Of a stretch of DNA of 33,447 nt, positions 14,319 to 23,339 are shown piece after piece. How positions within the stretch are numbered: position 1 is the stretch's first letter; each line of letters begins with the position of its first letter. The stretch comes from Planctomycetota bacterium. Lineage in GTDB: Bacteria > Planctomycetota > Planctomycetia > Gemmatales > Gemmataceae. The stretch is taken from positions 1 to 33,447 of the forward strand of contig JACPPF010000103.1 in the NCBI GenBank assembly GCA_016191165.1, given 5' to 3'. Position numbers and translations under genes: made by a program. The notes beneath the pieces are model-generated. The model saw only the letters and a program-made list of their open reading frames with translations, had not been told where the DNA came from and searched no databases.

Positions 14319-16738
14319 ACCATTCGCATAACCCTCCAGGCGATAGCAGTACCATGAATACTATAAATAAGAACTCCACCGCCTTTGGTGCACCGGGGAT
14401 TGAGCCACGCTGGACGTCCAGCGCCAAGGACGGAATTGGCACCGCGTATCACAGCAGCTCCTGCATCTGGTTCACGCTCAGCCACGGCATCGTCAACGAG
14501 ATCTATTTTCCCCACGTCGATTCGCCCAATACACGCGACCTACAGTTCCTCATCACCGACGGCGAATCGTTCTGCCACGAGGAACGGCGCGACCTGCTTC
14601 ACAAAACCGAATACCCGGAGCAAAACGCGTTGTTTTACCGCCTCACGAACTCCGACCGTGAAGGCCGCTATCGCCTTGTCAAAGAAATCGTCGTGGATCC
14701 GCACTCGTCGGTTTTATTGATGCAAACGCGGCTGGAAATCTTGGACCCGAAACTGCGAGGCAAACTGCGTCTTTACGCTCTGCTCGCCCCACACATGAAA
14801 GGCACTGGCAAGAACAACTCGGCCATGTGGTGTGGATTGGATGGCCGCAAGCTCTTTGACGTACAACGGGAGGACATCAATATGTCCTTCGGTTGCACGC
14901 CCGATTTCACGAGGCGATCCGTCGGTTACGTCGGATTCAGCGATGGCTGGCAAGACTTGATGGACAACTTCAAGATGGATTGGGAATTCGAACAAGCCAA
15001 GGAAGGCAACATCGCTTTGATTGGAGAGATAGATTTATCGCGCGGAATGGAGTTCACGCTGGGCGTCGCCTTCGGGAACACTCCGCACAGCGCTTCGGCC
15101 CACCTCCTGCAAGCGTTCGCTACCCCTTTCGCCGACCAACGCGCGAAGTATGTGAGCCAATGGCAGCGCAGTATTGCCGAGGTCGATCTCAGCGCGCACA
15201 CCAAAGACGGCGGTTCACTGATGCGCTTGAGCCAGTGCGTGCTGCTCGCGCATGAAGACAAGATTTTCCAGGGCGCCTTCGTGGCGTCGCTGAGCATTCC
15301 CTGGGGCGAAACAAAGGATGATCGCGATCGCGGCGGGTATCACCTGGTCTGGACGCGCGACATGGTGCAAACCGCCACGGCGCTGCTGGCCTGCGGGCAA
15401 ACGGAGTCGCCGTTGCGCGCGCTGATCTGGCTGGCGTGTGTCCAGCACGCCGATGGCAGCTTGCCGCAAAACAGTTTGATCACGGGCGGGGCTTTCTGGA
15501 AAGGAATGCAACTGGATGAAGTGGCGGTGCCGATTCTGCTCGCCTGGCGATTGCAGCAAGCGGACGCGCTTAGGCAATTCGATCCTTGGACGCTGGTCTC
15601 GCGTGCCGCGCGTTTTTTGGTCCTGCACGGGCCAGTGACCGCCCAGGAACGTTGGGAGGAGAATTCCGGCTACTCGCCTTCGACGCTGGCGACCATTATC
15701 GCGAGCGTGGTGTGTGCGGCGGAATTTGCGCGTGGCAGAAAAGACATACTCGCGGCAGACTTCTTGCTCGATTACGCGGACTGGCTTTCGGCGCATGTGG
15801 AAGAATGGATGGTCACCAATCGCGGCGAGCTCGTGAAGGACAAACCGCGGCACTATGTTCGCATCACGCCCGCCGATCCGAAACAAGCCGTCGCTTCGCC
15901 TAACCCGGATGAGGCTGAGATTGTTGTAGCTAACGGAGGCGGCAAATATCCGGCTCGCAACGTCGTCGGCGGCGATTTTCTCCACCTTGTCCGGCTGGGG
16001 GTTCGTGCCGCGGATGACCCGCTCATCGTCGATTCCGTCGCAGTGATCGATCGAGTGCTCAAGCGCGATCTGCCTCAAGGGCCATGCTGGCGGCGCTACA
16101 ATCACGACGGCTATGGGCAGAAGGCTGATGGGAGCGCCTACGACGGGACGGGCGAAGGTCGCTCTTGGCCGATCCTGACGGGCGAACGCGCCCATTACGA
16201 GTTGGCGGCCGGACGCGATCCGTTGCCGTTCATCGAGACGATGGAAAAATTCGCCAACGAAGGCGGCATGTTGGCGGAACAGCTTTGGGACGCCGACGAT
16301 TTGCCGGCGGGAAAGATGAATCACGGCGCCCCGACCGGCTCGGCCATGCCGCTGTGTTGGTCGCACGCGGAGTATCTGACCCTGGTGCGCAGTCACAAGG
16401 ATGGGGTTTGTTTTGACCGCATCGAGCCGGTTTATCAGCGCTACGTTAAGGGCGGGGCAGGCAGCAAATTTGAAATGTGGACGCTCGCTCACCAGCCCCA
16501 GCGGATCGCCGAGGGGAAAACGCTACGCATCATCACCGAAAAAGCGGCGACAATTCATTGGAGCTTTGACGGATGGGCAACGGCGAATGACCTGGAGACG
16601 CAGGATGCGGGATTCGGTTGCTGGTTCGGAGATTTGCCATCGGGCCAGCTCCTGGCCGGTGCCCGCATCGTCTTCACATTTCTTTGGCGAGAGGGATGGG
16701 AGGGAAAGGATTTCCAAGTCGCCATTCAGGCGAGCTGA
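14315..16738 (+). CDS. GH15 glucoamylase/glucodextranase-type glycosidase
   Basis: 807 residues from the ATG that overlaps the preceding stop; an ATG at 14354 is an alternative start. An N-terminal beta-sandwich domain (about 20-270, with YHSSSCIWFTLSHGIVNEIY) is followed by an (alpha/alpha)6-barrel catalytic domain (about 275-690). Landmarks include GGYHLVWTRDMVQTATALL near residue 340, HADGSLPQNSLITGG, and GEGRSWPILTGERAHYELAA near 612, which match bacterial GH15 glucoamylase and glucodextranase. These invert glucose from the non-reducing ends of alpha-glucans. No clear signal peptide is seen, so it may act inside the cell. Together with the downstream gnd it suggests glucan breakdown into pentose-phosphate metabolism. 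Confidence 0.9.
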   Translation: MNHSHNPPGDSSTMNTINKNSTAFGAPGIEPRWTSSAKDGIGTAYHSSSCIWFTLSHGIVNEIYFPHVDSPNTRDLQFLITDGESFCHEERRDLLHKTEYPEQNALFYRLTNSDREGRYRLVKEIVVDPHSSVLLMQTRLEILDPKLRGKLRLYALLAPHMKGTGKNNSAMWCGLDGRKLFDVQREDINMSFGCTPDFTRRSVGYVGFSDGWQDLMDNFKMDWEFEQAKEGNIALIGEIDLSRGMEFTLGVAFGNTPHSASAHLLQAFATPFADQRAKYVSQWQRSIAEVDLSAHTKDGGSLMRLSQCVLLAHEDKIFQGAFVASLSIPWGETKDDRDRGGYHLVWTRDMVQTATALLACGQTESPLRALIWLACVQHADGSLPQNSLITGGAFWKGMQLDEVAVPILLAWRLQQADALRQFDPWTLVSRAARFLVLHGPVTAQERWEENSGYSPSTLATIIASVVCAAEFARGRKDILAADFLLDYADWLSAHVEEWMVTNRGELVKDKPRHYVRITPADPKQAVASPNPDEAEIVVANGGGKYPARNVVGGDFLHLVRLGVRAADDPLIVDSVAVIDRVLKRDLPQGPCWRRYNHDGYGQKADGSAYDGTGEGRSWPILTGERAHYELAAGRDPLPFIETMEKFANEGGMLAEQLWDADDLPAGKMNHGAPTGSAMPLCWSHAEYLTLVRSHKDGVCFDRIEPVYQRYVKGGAGSKFEMWTLAHQPQRIAEGKTLRIITEKAATIHWSFDGWATANDLETQDAGFGCWFGDLPSGQLLAGARIVFTFLWREGWEGKDFQVAIQAS

Positions 16739-16794
16739 CGACGGCCTGGGATCTCGTGACACCGATCCTGGAGTAGTTTTGGAGACGGCAACAC

Positions 16795-18159
16795 ATGACT
16801 CAGCCCTTATACGACGACATGCTCGACCGACTTCAGCGCGACGCGTTCTCTTACTTCGTGAAAGAGGTGAACCCCGCGAATGGATTGGTCAAGGATTGCA
16901 CGCGCCCGGGTTTCCCCGCCAGCATCGCCGCCGTCGGTCTGGCGCTGGCGGCTTATCCCGTAGGCGTCGAGCGGGGGTTGCTTACGCGTGCCGAGGCGGT
17001 CGCGCGGGCGTTGACGACCTTGCGATTCTTCTGGACCAGCCACCAGGGGCCCGAGCCGGACGCCACCGGCTTCAAGGGCTTCTACTATCACTTCCTTGAC
17101 ATGGACACCGGACGGCGCGCTTGGGACTGTGAACTGTCCACCATTGACACGACGCTCCTGCTCGCAGGAGCGCTGACCGCCGGCTTGTACTTCGATGGGG
17201 ATGTGGCCGAGGAGCGCGAAGTGCGTGAACTGGCGGACGCGCTCTACCGCCGCGCGGACTGGCAGTGGGCCCAGAACGGGGAGGCCACGCTCACGCACGG
17301 ATGGAAGCCGGAGAGCGGCTTCCTGCCCTACCGCTGGCGGGGCTACGACGAGGCCACGATCCTTTATCTCCTGGGCCTCGGCTCGCCGACGCACCCACTG
17401 CCACCGCAAAGTCACGCGGCCTACACCTCAACGTATAGTTGGAAGAACATCTACGGCTACGAGTTCCTGTACGCGGGACCGCTCTTCATCCACCAATACT
17501 CGCACGTCTGGATCGACTTTCGCGGGATCCAGGATGAGTACATGCGTGCCAGGGGCATCGACTACTTCGAGAACAGCCGCCGCGCGATCCACGTGCAGCA
17601 GCAATACGCCATCCGCAACCCGCTTGAGTTCCGGCGCACCTGCGGGTGCCACCAATGTGAATGCTGCTGGGGTATCACCGCAAGCGACGGTCCGGGCCAC
17701 GCAACGCTAATCATTGACGGTATCGAACGCCACTTTTTTGATTACCTGGCCCGCGGCGCGCCCTACGGCCCCGACGATGGCACCATCGCTCCATGGGCCT
17801 CGGCCGCGTCCTTGCCTTTTGCCCCTGAGATTGTTCTTCCGACGATTGAACACATGATCCACCTCGGCGCCGGGCCAACGTCATGCCCCTACGGCCTGGT
17901 AGCCAGCTTCAATCCGACGTTTCCCGGTCCGACGCCTCTTGGCTGGGTATCTCCCTGGAATTACGGGCTCAACCAAGGGCCACTCGTGTTGATGGTGGAG
18001 AATTATCGGTCCGGCCTGATCTGGAGTTTGATGCGCCGCTGCCCTTACCTGGTCGCGGGACTGGGCCGGGCAGGTTTTTCCGGCGGCTGGTTGGGGAGTG
18101 GTCGTGCCAAGTCAACTGCTGGACCGCGGCTAACTCGAAAGGAACCTTTTCATGTCTGA
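16795..18159 (+). CDS. GH144-type glucanase (glucoamylase-like, COG5368)
   Basis: 454 residues, starting 56 bp after GH15. Motifs such as GFYYHFLDMDTGRRAW, CELSTIDTTLLLAG, GWKPESGFLPYRWRGYDEA and YAGPLFIHQYSHVWIDFRG are those of the glucoamylase-like family that includes GH144 endo-beta-1,2-glucanases. The protein has no evident signal peptide. Known relatives cleave beta-1,2-glucans and are often neighbours of GH94 phosphorylases, and a GH94-type protein lies at 27560-33286. The C-terminus (RSGLIWSLMRRCPYLVAGLG) is repeated in a remnant at 20369-20500. The last codons overlap the gnd start by 8 bp, so the two are likely coupled. Confidence 0.85.
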   Translation: MTQPLYDDMLDRLQRDAFSYFVKEVNPANGLVKDCTRPGFPASIAAVGLALAAYPVGVERGLLTRAEAVARALTTLRFFWTSHQGPEPDATGFKGFYYHFLDMDTGRRAWDCELSTIDTTLLLAGALTAGLYFDGDVAEEREVRELADALYRRADWQWAQNGEATLTHGWKPESGFLPYRWRGYDEATILYLLGLGSPTHPLPPQSHAAYTSTYSWKNIYGYEFLYAGPLFIHQYSHVWIDFRGIQDEYMRARGIDYFENSRRAIHVQQQYAIRNPLEFRRTCGCHQCECCWGITASDGPGHATLIIDGIERHFFDYLARGAPYGPDDGTIAPWASAASLPFAPEIVLPTIEHMIHLGAGPTSCPYGLVASFNPTFPGPTPLGWVSPWNYGLNQGPLVLMVENYRSGLIWSLMRRCPYLVAGLGRAGFSGGWLGSGRAKSTAGPRLTRKEPFHV

Positions 18160-19621
18160 ACAAATCGGCATCATTGGTCTGGCTGTGATGGGGGAGAACT
18201 TGGTCCTGAATTTGACGGACCATGGAGCCTCAGTGGGCGTGTACAACCGCACCGCCGAGCGGACCCGAAAGTTTATCGAGGGGCCAGCCGCCGGGCGGCC
18301 CGTTCGTGCGGCGTCGTCGGTGGCGGAACTCGTCGGGCGGCTTGAACGGCCGCGGCGGGTGCTCCTGATGGTCAAGGCTGGCCCGCCAGTCGATGCGGTT
18401 CTGGATGAACTCGTGCCTCACCTGGAGCCGGGAGACATCATCATCGACGGCGGCAACTCCCACTTCCGCGACACGGAACGCCGGGCCGAACGGCTCGCAC
18501 AGAAGGGTTTGCTCTACGTGGGCATGGGCGTCAGCGGGGGCGAAGAGGGAGCCCGTCACGGCCCGAGCCTCATGCCGGGTGGCCCTCGCCCGGCCTACGA
18601 ACAGCTCGAACCGCTCCTGAAAAAGATCGCGGCTCAGACCGACAGCGGGCCGTGCGTAACTTTTGTCGGAACCGGCGGCGCGGGCCACTTCGTCAAGATT
18701 GTGCATAACGGCATCGAGTACGGCGACATGCAACTCATCGCCGAGGCGTATGATTTGTTACGCCGTGGGGCGGGGCTCTCTTCGGCGCAGCTCGCCGAGG
18801 TCTTCGACACCTGGAACCAGGGCGAACTCCGGTCCTACCTCATCGAGACCACCGCCCGCGTCGTCGCGTTTCCCGACGACCAGGGCACCGGCGACATGCT
18901 GATCGACCGGATCGACGATCGCGCCGGCCAGAAGGGGACGGGCAAGTGGACTACTCAGGCCGCCTTGGACCTGGGCGTGCCGGTCCCGACGATCACCGCG
19001 GCTGTGGATGCTCGGCTCCTCTCTGCCCTGAAAATCGAAAGGCAGAAGGCGGCCGAGGTCTATCCGAGCCGGGCCGGGACCAATTCAAACGGCGCCGCTG
19101 ACCGGGGTATCTCGGTGGATCCCGCCGGCCTTTCCGTTGCGGCGAAAGAGGTCATCGACGAGGTGCGGCAAGGGCTGTACGTGGCCAAGGTCTGCTCCTA
19201 CGCCCAGGGCTTCGCGCTGCTGGCGGCCGGCTCCCGCGAGTACGGCTATGGCCTGGATCTGAGCGAGATCGCGCGGATTTGGAAGGGAGGCTGCATCATC
19301 CGGGCGGCTCTCTTGGACCCAATCCACGCCGCTTTCCGGGGTGACCCTGGGCTGTCCAACTTGCTGCTCGATACGGGCTTCGCCCGCGAAATCGCCGGCC
19401 GCCTCGGCGCTTGGCGGCGAGTAGTCGGGCGCGCACAGCAGTGGGGGATCCCGGTGCCGGCGTTCTCGGCCTCGCTCGCGTACTTCGACAGCTACCGTAG
19501 CGCTCGCCTGCCGGCCAACCTCGTGCAGGCCCAACGGGACTACTTCGGCGCTCACACCTACGAACGGATCGACCGTCCGGGAATCTTCCACACTGACTGG
19601 ACGAAGACGGTGAGGAAGTAG
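18152..19621 (+). CDS. gnd: 6-phosphogluconate dehydrogenase, decarboxylating
   Basis: 489 residues, the usual length. It begins with the nucleotide-binding IGIIGLAVMGENLVLNL, followed by NRTAERTRKF (cofactor contact), DGGNSHFRDTERRAE, GVSGGEEGARHGPSLMPGG and the substrate-binding GTGGAGHFVKIVHNGIEYGD with catalytic Lys. AGQKGTGKWT in the helical domain completes the signature. It converts 6-phosphogluconate to ribulose 5-phosphate, CO2 and NAD(P)H, providing both pentose phosphates for phosphoketolase and reductant for the neighbouring NAD(P)H reductases. Start behind GAAAGGAACC, overlapping the GH144 gene. Confidence 0.95.
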   Translation: MSEQIGIIGLAVMGENLVLNLTDHGASVGVYNRTAERTRKFIEGPAAGRPVRAASSVAELVGRLERPRRVLLMVKAGPPVDAVLDELVPHLEPGDIIIDGGNSHFRDTERRAERLAQKGLLYVGMGVSGGEEGARHGPSLMPGGPRPAYEQLEPLLKKIAAQTDSGPCVTFVGTGGAGHFVKIVHNGIEYGDMQLIAEAYDLLRRGAGLSSAQLAEVFDTWNQGELRSYLIETTARVVAFPDDQGTGDMLIDRIDDRAGQKGTGKWTTQAALDLGVPVPTITAAVDARLLSALKIERQKAAEVYPSRAGTNSNGAADRGISVDPAGLSVAAKEVIDEVRQGLYVAKVCSYAQGFALLAAGSREYGYGLDLSEIARIWKGGCIIRAALLDPIHAAFRGDPGLSNLLLDTGFAREIAGRLGAWRRVVGRAQQWGIPVPAFSASLAYFDSYRSARLPANLVQAQRDYFGAHTYERIDRPGIFHTDWTKTVRK

Positions 19622-19692
19622 TCGCGGCGAACAGCAAGCTTCCTCCGCAAATGGATGCTTGAAAGAACGCATCAACCAAGGGAGTTCCTGCC

Positions 19693-20271
19693 ATGTTAAG
19701 AAGCTATGTTGTGGCCTTACCGGCCGTGTTGACCATCCTTCTTGCCGTCACAGCGATGGGGCCAGGCCAAGCGGGCGGGCCGGCGCCAGTGGCGTTGCCG
19801 GACTCCGGCAAGGAGAAGCTACTAGCCCTCAAGATCCCGGAATCCCTGCGGGCACGCCACGAGTCCTTTCACGCGGAATTCGTCAAGGCGACGAAGGAGC
19901 CCGGCAAAGTCGGGGACGCGGCCCGAACGATCGAGAAATTGGGTACAGCCCATTTTGCGAAGGCGAAGGATGCGTTCGCTCCCCTCGGACTCTTACCCGA
20001 GCTTGCAAAGGGAAAGGTGACGCCGGAAATGGGTGAGGCCATCAAGAACGCCGAACGGCTGAGGGCCGGGCTGCCGCAAATCCACGGCGAGCACCGCGAA
20101 CTCTTGGCGGGGCTCAAGAAGCTTGCGGAAGTCGCCAAGGAGGAAGGGAAGGCGGACTATGTGCGCTTTGCCGAGAGGCTGACCTTGCACATTCAGGAAG
20201 AGGAGGAAGTCTTGTATCCGACAGTCCTCCTGATCAGCGAGTACCTGAAACGAGGGCTCAACAAGAAGTGA
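19693..20271 (+). CDS. Secreted hemerythrin-like (HHE) protein
   Basis: 192 residues after GGGAGTT. A signal peptide (VVALPAVLTILLAVTAMG) is followed by a four-helix bundle. His and acidic residues are spaced as in HHE/hemerythrin cation-binding domains: RARHESFHAEF at about 55, HFAKAKD at about 90, HGEHRELL at about 135, and LTLHIQEEEEVLYPTVLL at about 165, where HIxxEEExLYP is a hallmark. Such domains bind a di-iron centre and may carry or sense oxygen, nitric oxide or metal. It starts 71 bp after gnd and could be the operon end; periplasmic location is likely. Confidence 0.8.
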   Translation: MLRSYVVALPAVLTILLAVTAMGPGQAGGPAPVALPDSGKEKLLALKIPESLRARHESFHAEFVKATKEPGKVGDAARTIEKLGTAHFAKAKDAFAPLGLLPELAKGKVTPEMGEAIKNAERLRAGLPQIHGEHRELLAGLKKLAEVAKEEGKADYVRFAERLTLHIQEEEEVLYPTVLLISEYLKRGLNKK

Positions 20272-20368
20272 CGTCTCTCCGCTTTTTCGTTCCGGTCGCG
20301 GAGCGCAGGCGCGGGATGAAATGATAAGTCACGCGAAATCCTCTGCTGCCTGGCAATATACTACCTTA

Positions 20369-20500
20369 TCAGGACTCACCTGGAGCTTGATGCGTCGTTG
20401 CCCTTATCTGGTCGCGGGACTGGGACGGGCAGGTTTTTCCGGCGGCTGGTTGAGGAGTGGTCGTGCCCCGTCGGCTGCGGCGTCGTGCAGAACTGTCTAA
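20369..20500 (+). pseudogene. 3' remnant of a second GH144-type gene
   Basis: In frame from about 20369 to the TAA at 20498-20500 the sequence reads SGLTWSLMRRCPYLVAGLGR then AGFSGGWLRSGRA, matching residues near the C-terminus of the gene at 16795-18159. DNA differences are mainly at third positions (CGC/CGT, TAC/TAT, GGC/GGA), so the copy diverged while still coding. It is therefore an old paralogue end rather than a fresh duplication. No 5' part is present. The surrounding 20272-20577 gap otherwise holds only a short hairpin after the stop (CTCCGC/GCGGAG near 20277-20303). Confidence 0.75.
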
Positions 20501-20577
20501 CGCATGGCGGCGTGGCGCGCCTTTTGCTTTCTTCCACAGGCTGGCGGGCCTTTTGCCTTAAATAAGGAAGGTGCACT

Positions 20578-23070
20578 GTGCGCACGTCATGCAGAATTGT
20601 CTTCGGGCTGATGTCCATCGCCTTTCTTGGTGCGATTCTGACTGCCCTCACCGCCGACCAGCCCAAACACCAGCACGACAAGGGAAAAAGTCCGAACGAG
20701 CCCGGGCAGGGGAGAGCCGCCGAGGAATTGCCACGGATCCCCCCGCCGGATGCCCAGGCGGCCCAGGTGCCGGCGGGCTACCGGGTCGAGGTCGTGCTTG
20801 CCAACCTCACCTACCCAACCAGCGTTGAGTTCGACGACGCGGGCGCGATGTACATCACCGAAGGCGGATCCATCTACGGCGACGATGTGGCGCCCGCACG
20901 CATCTTGGGTGTTCGGCCCAAAGGCGAGCCGGAAACGGTGGCCGAGCACCTCAATGGCCCGATTACCGACTTGCTATGGCATGACAAGCGCCTTTACATT
21001 TCGCACCGCGGCAAGATCTCGGTGCTGGAGGTTGGTAAAGTGCGCGATTTGGTGACCGGCCTGCCTAGCCTGGGGGACCACCACAACAACCAGTTGACGG
21101 TGGGGCCGGACGGCAAGATCTACTTCGGCCAGGGTAGCGCCACCAACTCCGGCGTCGTCGGCCTGGACAACTTCAAGATGGGCTGGCTGGCCAAGTACGC
21201 CGAAGTTCGCGATGTGCCCGCGAAAGACATTCGCCTCAATAATCAAGCCTTCGAGACTCCCGACATCCTGACTCTTCTGGCTGACAAACCCCCAGGGGAC
21301 GGAATGCAGGGCAAGGATCAAATGAAGGGCATGAAGAATATGAAGGACATGAAGGACATGAAACACGGCGGGAACGGGACGAAGGCCAAGGATGAAATGA
21401 AGGACATGAAACACGGCGGGAACGGGACGAAGGCCAAGGATGAAATGAAGGACATGAAACACGGCGGGAACGGGACGAAGGCCAAGGACGAAATGAAGGA
21501 CATGAAACACGGCGGGAACGGGACGAAGGCCAAGGACGAAATGAAGGACATGAAACACGGCGGGGACGCGGAGAAGGGCAAGGATGAAGGCCGCCGCGCG
21601 TGGTTCTCACCTATGGAGCTTCACCCGATGCTCACCCACTTCCCGATCGCGTTCCTGCTCGGCTTTGTCGCTCTTGACCTGTTCGCCTGGTGGCGCCGTC
21701 GGCTGGATTTGGCACAAGTGGCGACCGGTCTCCTCATCGCCGGGGTCCTGTCAGGTGTGCTTGCAGCCTTTGCCGGCGTTCTGGCATTTTTCACCGTGCA
21801 GGCACACACCGACGAGGCTCACGTCCTGATGTATTGGCATCTTGGCGTGCAGACGGTCGCCCTCGTCTTGTTCGGCTTGGCCGCCCTCTTGCGCTGGGAA
21901 GGCTGGACCTTGCCGCCGACCTTCGGAGCACGCCTTACCGGTTTCATCGGCGCGTTGGCCCTTTCCGTTGGGTCCGGTCTGGGCGGGTATATTGTCTACC
22001 ACGGAGGCGCCGGCATCGACCCCAATCTTTTGGCTGCCGACTTACGCAAGGGTCATGGACATGGAGGACAAGCCGGCAAAGAAAAGGATCCCATGAAGAG
22101 CATGAAACACGGCGCGGATGGGGACAAGAGCAAGGATCCAGTGAAGGACATGAAACACGGCGCGGACCCGGACAAGAGCAAGGATCCAATGAAGGACATG
22201 AAACACGGCGCGGACCCGGACAAGAGCAAGGATCCAATGAAGGACATGAAACACGGCGCGCCGCAAATGGTGAACACGTTCGCCTTCCAGCCGTTCGGAA
22301 AAACTCCGCCCGACGACGGAGCCGTGCGCGGCATGGTGAAAGCCAATGGGACGATCTTGCGCATGAACCCAGACGGCTCCAACCTGGAGGTGTACGCCTG
22401 GGGCCTGCGGAATCCCTTCGGGGTGATGTGGGGACCGGACGGCAAATTGTACGCCGCGGACAACGGTTATGACGAACGCGGTAGTCGCCCGATCGCCAAC
22501 GCTCCGGACTGCCTCTGGGAGATCAAGAAAGACGCTTGGTATGGGTTCCCCGACTATGCCGGCGGCATCCCCGTGACGGACGCGCAGTTCCAGCCAGAGC
22601 AAGGCCCAGCACCCAAGATGCTGATGCGGGATGTGCCGATGGCGGAAAAGCCGCTCCTGACGCTTGGACCCCACGCCGGAGCCGCCAAGATGGACTTCAG
22701 CCGGAACGCCACCTTTGGGTTCAAGGGACAGTTGTTCCTGGCGATGGTCGGCGACATGAAACCGATCACTGGCAGGAACGAGGAACGATCTGGCTTCGAG
22801 GTGGTACGCATCGATCCGGAAACACTTAAGGTGGAAACGTTCTTCAAGGCGAAGAAGAGCGCCCTCGGCCCGAAGGGCCTGGAGTACGTCACGACCGCAG
22901 GGCCGCGGCGACCCGTCGGTGTCCGCTTTTCACCTGACGGGAAGGCGCTCTACGTGGTTGACTTGGGAGCGCTGGCCATTACGACTACGGCCATCGGTCC
23001 GACCCCGCGCCCGTTCCCCCGCACGGGCGTAGTCTGGCGCATCACGCGGATCGAAAGCGCCGCGCCTTGA
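20578..23070 (+). CDS. Sugar-dehydrogenase-like propeller split by Met/His repeats and a DUF2231 membrane domain
   Basis: 830 residues from GTG 20578, behind AAGGAAGG. A signal peptide (about 1-28) precedes the first half of a sorbosone/glucose-dehydrogenase-like beta-propeller (about 60-240: GYRVEVVLANLTYPTSVEFD, GPDGKIYFGQG). A 16-residue repeat array follows (about 245-335, DEMKDMKHGGNGTKAK), then a DUF2231 domain (about 342-490) with four helices and HPMLTHFPIAFLLG, then a second array (about 500-560, KDPMKDMKHGAD), then the rest of the propeller (about 562-830: VYAWGLRNPFGVMWGPDGKL). Four helices would leave both propeller halves in the periplasm. Likely PQQ-type oxidation linked to the membrane, but the catalytic cofactor is inferred. 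Confidence 0.82.
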   Translation: MRTSCRIVFGLMSIAFLGAILTALTADQPKHQHDKGKSPNEPGQGRAAEELPRIPPPDAQAAQVPAGYRVEVVLANLTYPTSVEFDDAGAMYITEGGSIYGDDVAPARILGVRPKGEPETVAEHLNGPITDLLWHDKRLYISHRGKISVLEVGKVRDLVTGLPSLGDHHNNQLTVGPDGKIYFGQGSATNSGVVGLDNFKMGWLAKYAEVRDVPAKDIRLNNQAFETPDILTLLADKPPGDGMQGKDQMKGMKNMKDMKDMKHGGNGTKAKDEMKDMKHGGNGTKAKDEMKDMKHGGNGTKAKDEMKDMKHGGNGTKAKDEMKDMKHGGDAEKGKDEGRRAWFSPMELHPMLTHFPIAFLLGFVALDLFAWWRRRLDLAQVATGLLIAGVLSGVLAAFAGVLAFFTVQAHTDEAHVLMYWHLGVQTVALVLFGLAALLRWEGWTLPPTFGARLTGFIGALALSVGSGLGGYIVYHGGAGIDPNLLAADLRKGHGHGGQAGKEKDPMKSMKHGADGDKSKDPVKDMKHGADPDKSKDPMKDMKHGADPDKSKDPMKDMKHGAPQMVNTFAFQPFGKTPPDDGAVRGMVKANGTILRMNPDGSNLEVYAWGLRNPFGVMWGPDGKLYAADNGYDERGSRPIANAPDCLWEIKKDAWYGFPDYAGGIPVTDAQFQPEQGPAPKMLMRDVPMAEKPLLTLGPHAGAAKMDFSRNATFGFKGQLFLAMVGDMKPITGRNEERSGFEVVRIDPETLKVETFFKAKKSALGPKGLEYVTTAGPRRPVGVRFSPDGKALYVVDLGALAITTTAIGPTPRPFPRTGVVWRITRIESAAP
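21361..21566 (+). repeat. 48-bp tandem repeat inside the propeller gene, array 1
   Basis: About four tandem copies with a strict 48-bp period (starts at 21361, 21409, 21457, 21505, 21553), each beginning AAACACGGCGGGAACGGGAC and coding 16 residues with KHG, two Met and several Lys/Asp. Copies differ at only a few bases, which indicates recent amplification. The coding frame is kept, so it is a protein repeat and not CRISPR. Confidence 0.92.
22105..22260 (+). repeat. 48-bp tandem repeat inside the propeller gene, array 2
   Basis: Three tandem 48-bp copies (starts at 22105, 22153, 22201, with a partial at 22249), each beginning AAACACGGCGCGGA and coding KHGADPDKSKDPMKDM-type units. It has the same period and core as array 1 but a distinct unit, so each array expanded separately on either side of the DUF2231 domain. 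Confidence 0.92.
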
Positions 23071-23339
23071 AGCCGATCGGAGGCTGAAGTTCGATTCCGC
23101 CCTCTCCAAATAAAAGGGAGCGACTCGAAAGGCCCCTCATAATCGTCATCCCGTTCCGTCGGCACGATCCTGACGTGGCAAAGAAACCTGCCTTCTGTTT
23201 CGCTGGGTCCTGCTGTGTGGTAAAATTCGGTTGGGCGAGCTGGCGGTCTTGCGACATCTACATTTCCGTTGGCGTTGGTTAAGGGGCAGTGTGATTGCCG
23301 AAAATCGAACAACGATTTACTTTTTGGAGGTTCTAGACA

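Noticed and set aside
15215-16492. 425-codon minus-strand open frame inside the GH15 gene
   Set aside because: The plus-strand frame carries clear GH15 motifs; the antisense frame is Arg/His/Gln-rich noise typical of high-GC antisense frames.
21236-21610. Minus-strand open frames over the 48-bp repeats, and CRISPR-like periodicity
   Set aside because: The repeats are contiguous with no unique spacers and are in frame with the propeller gene; the antisense frames are an effect of the repeated codons.
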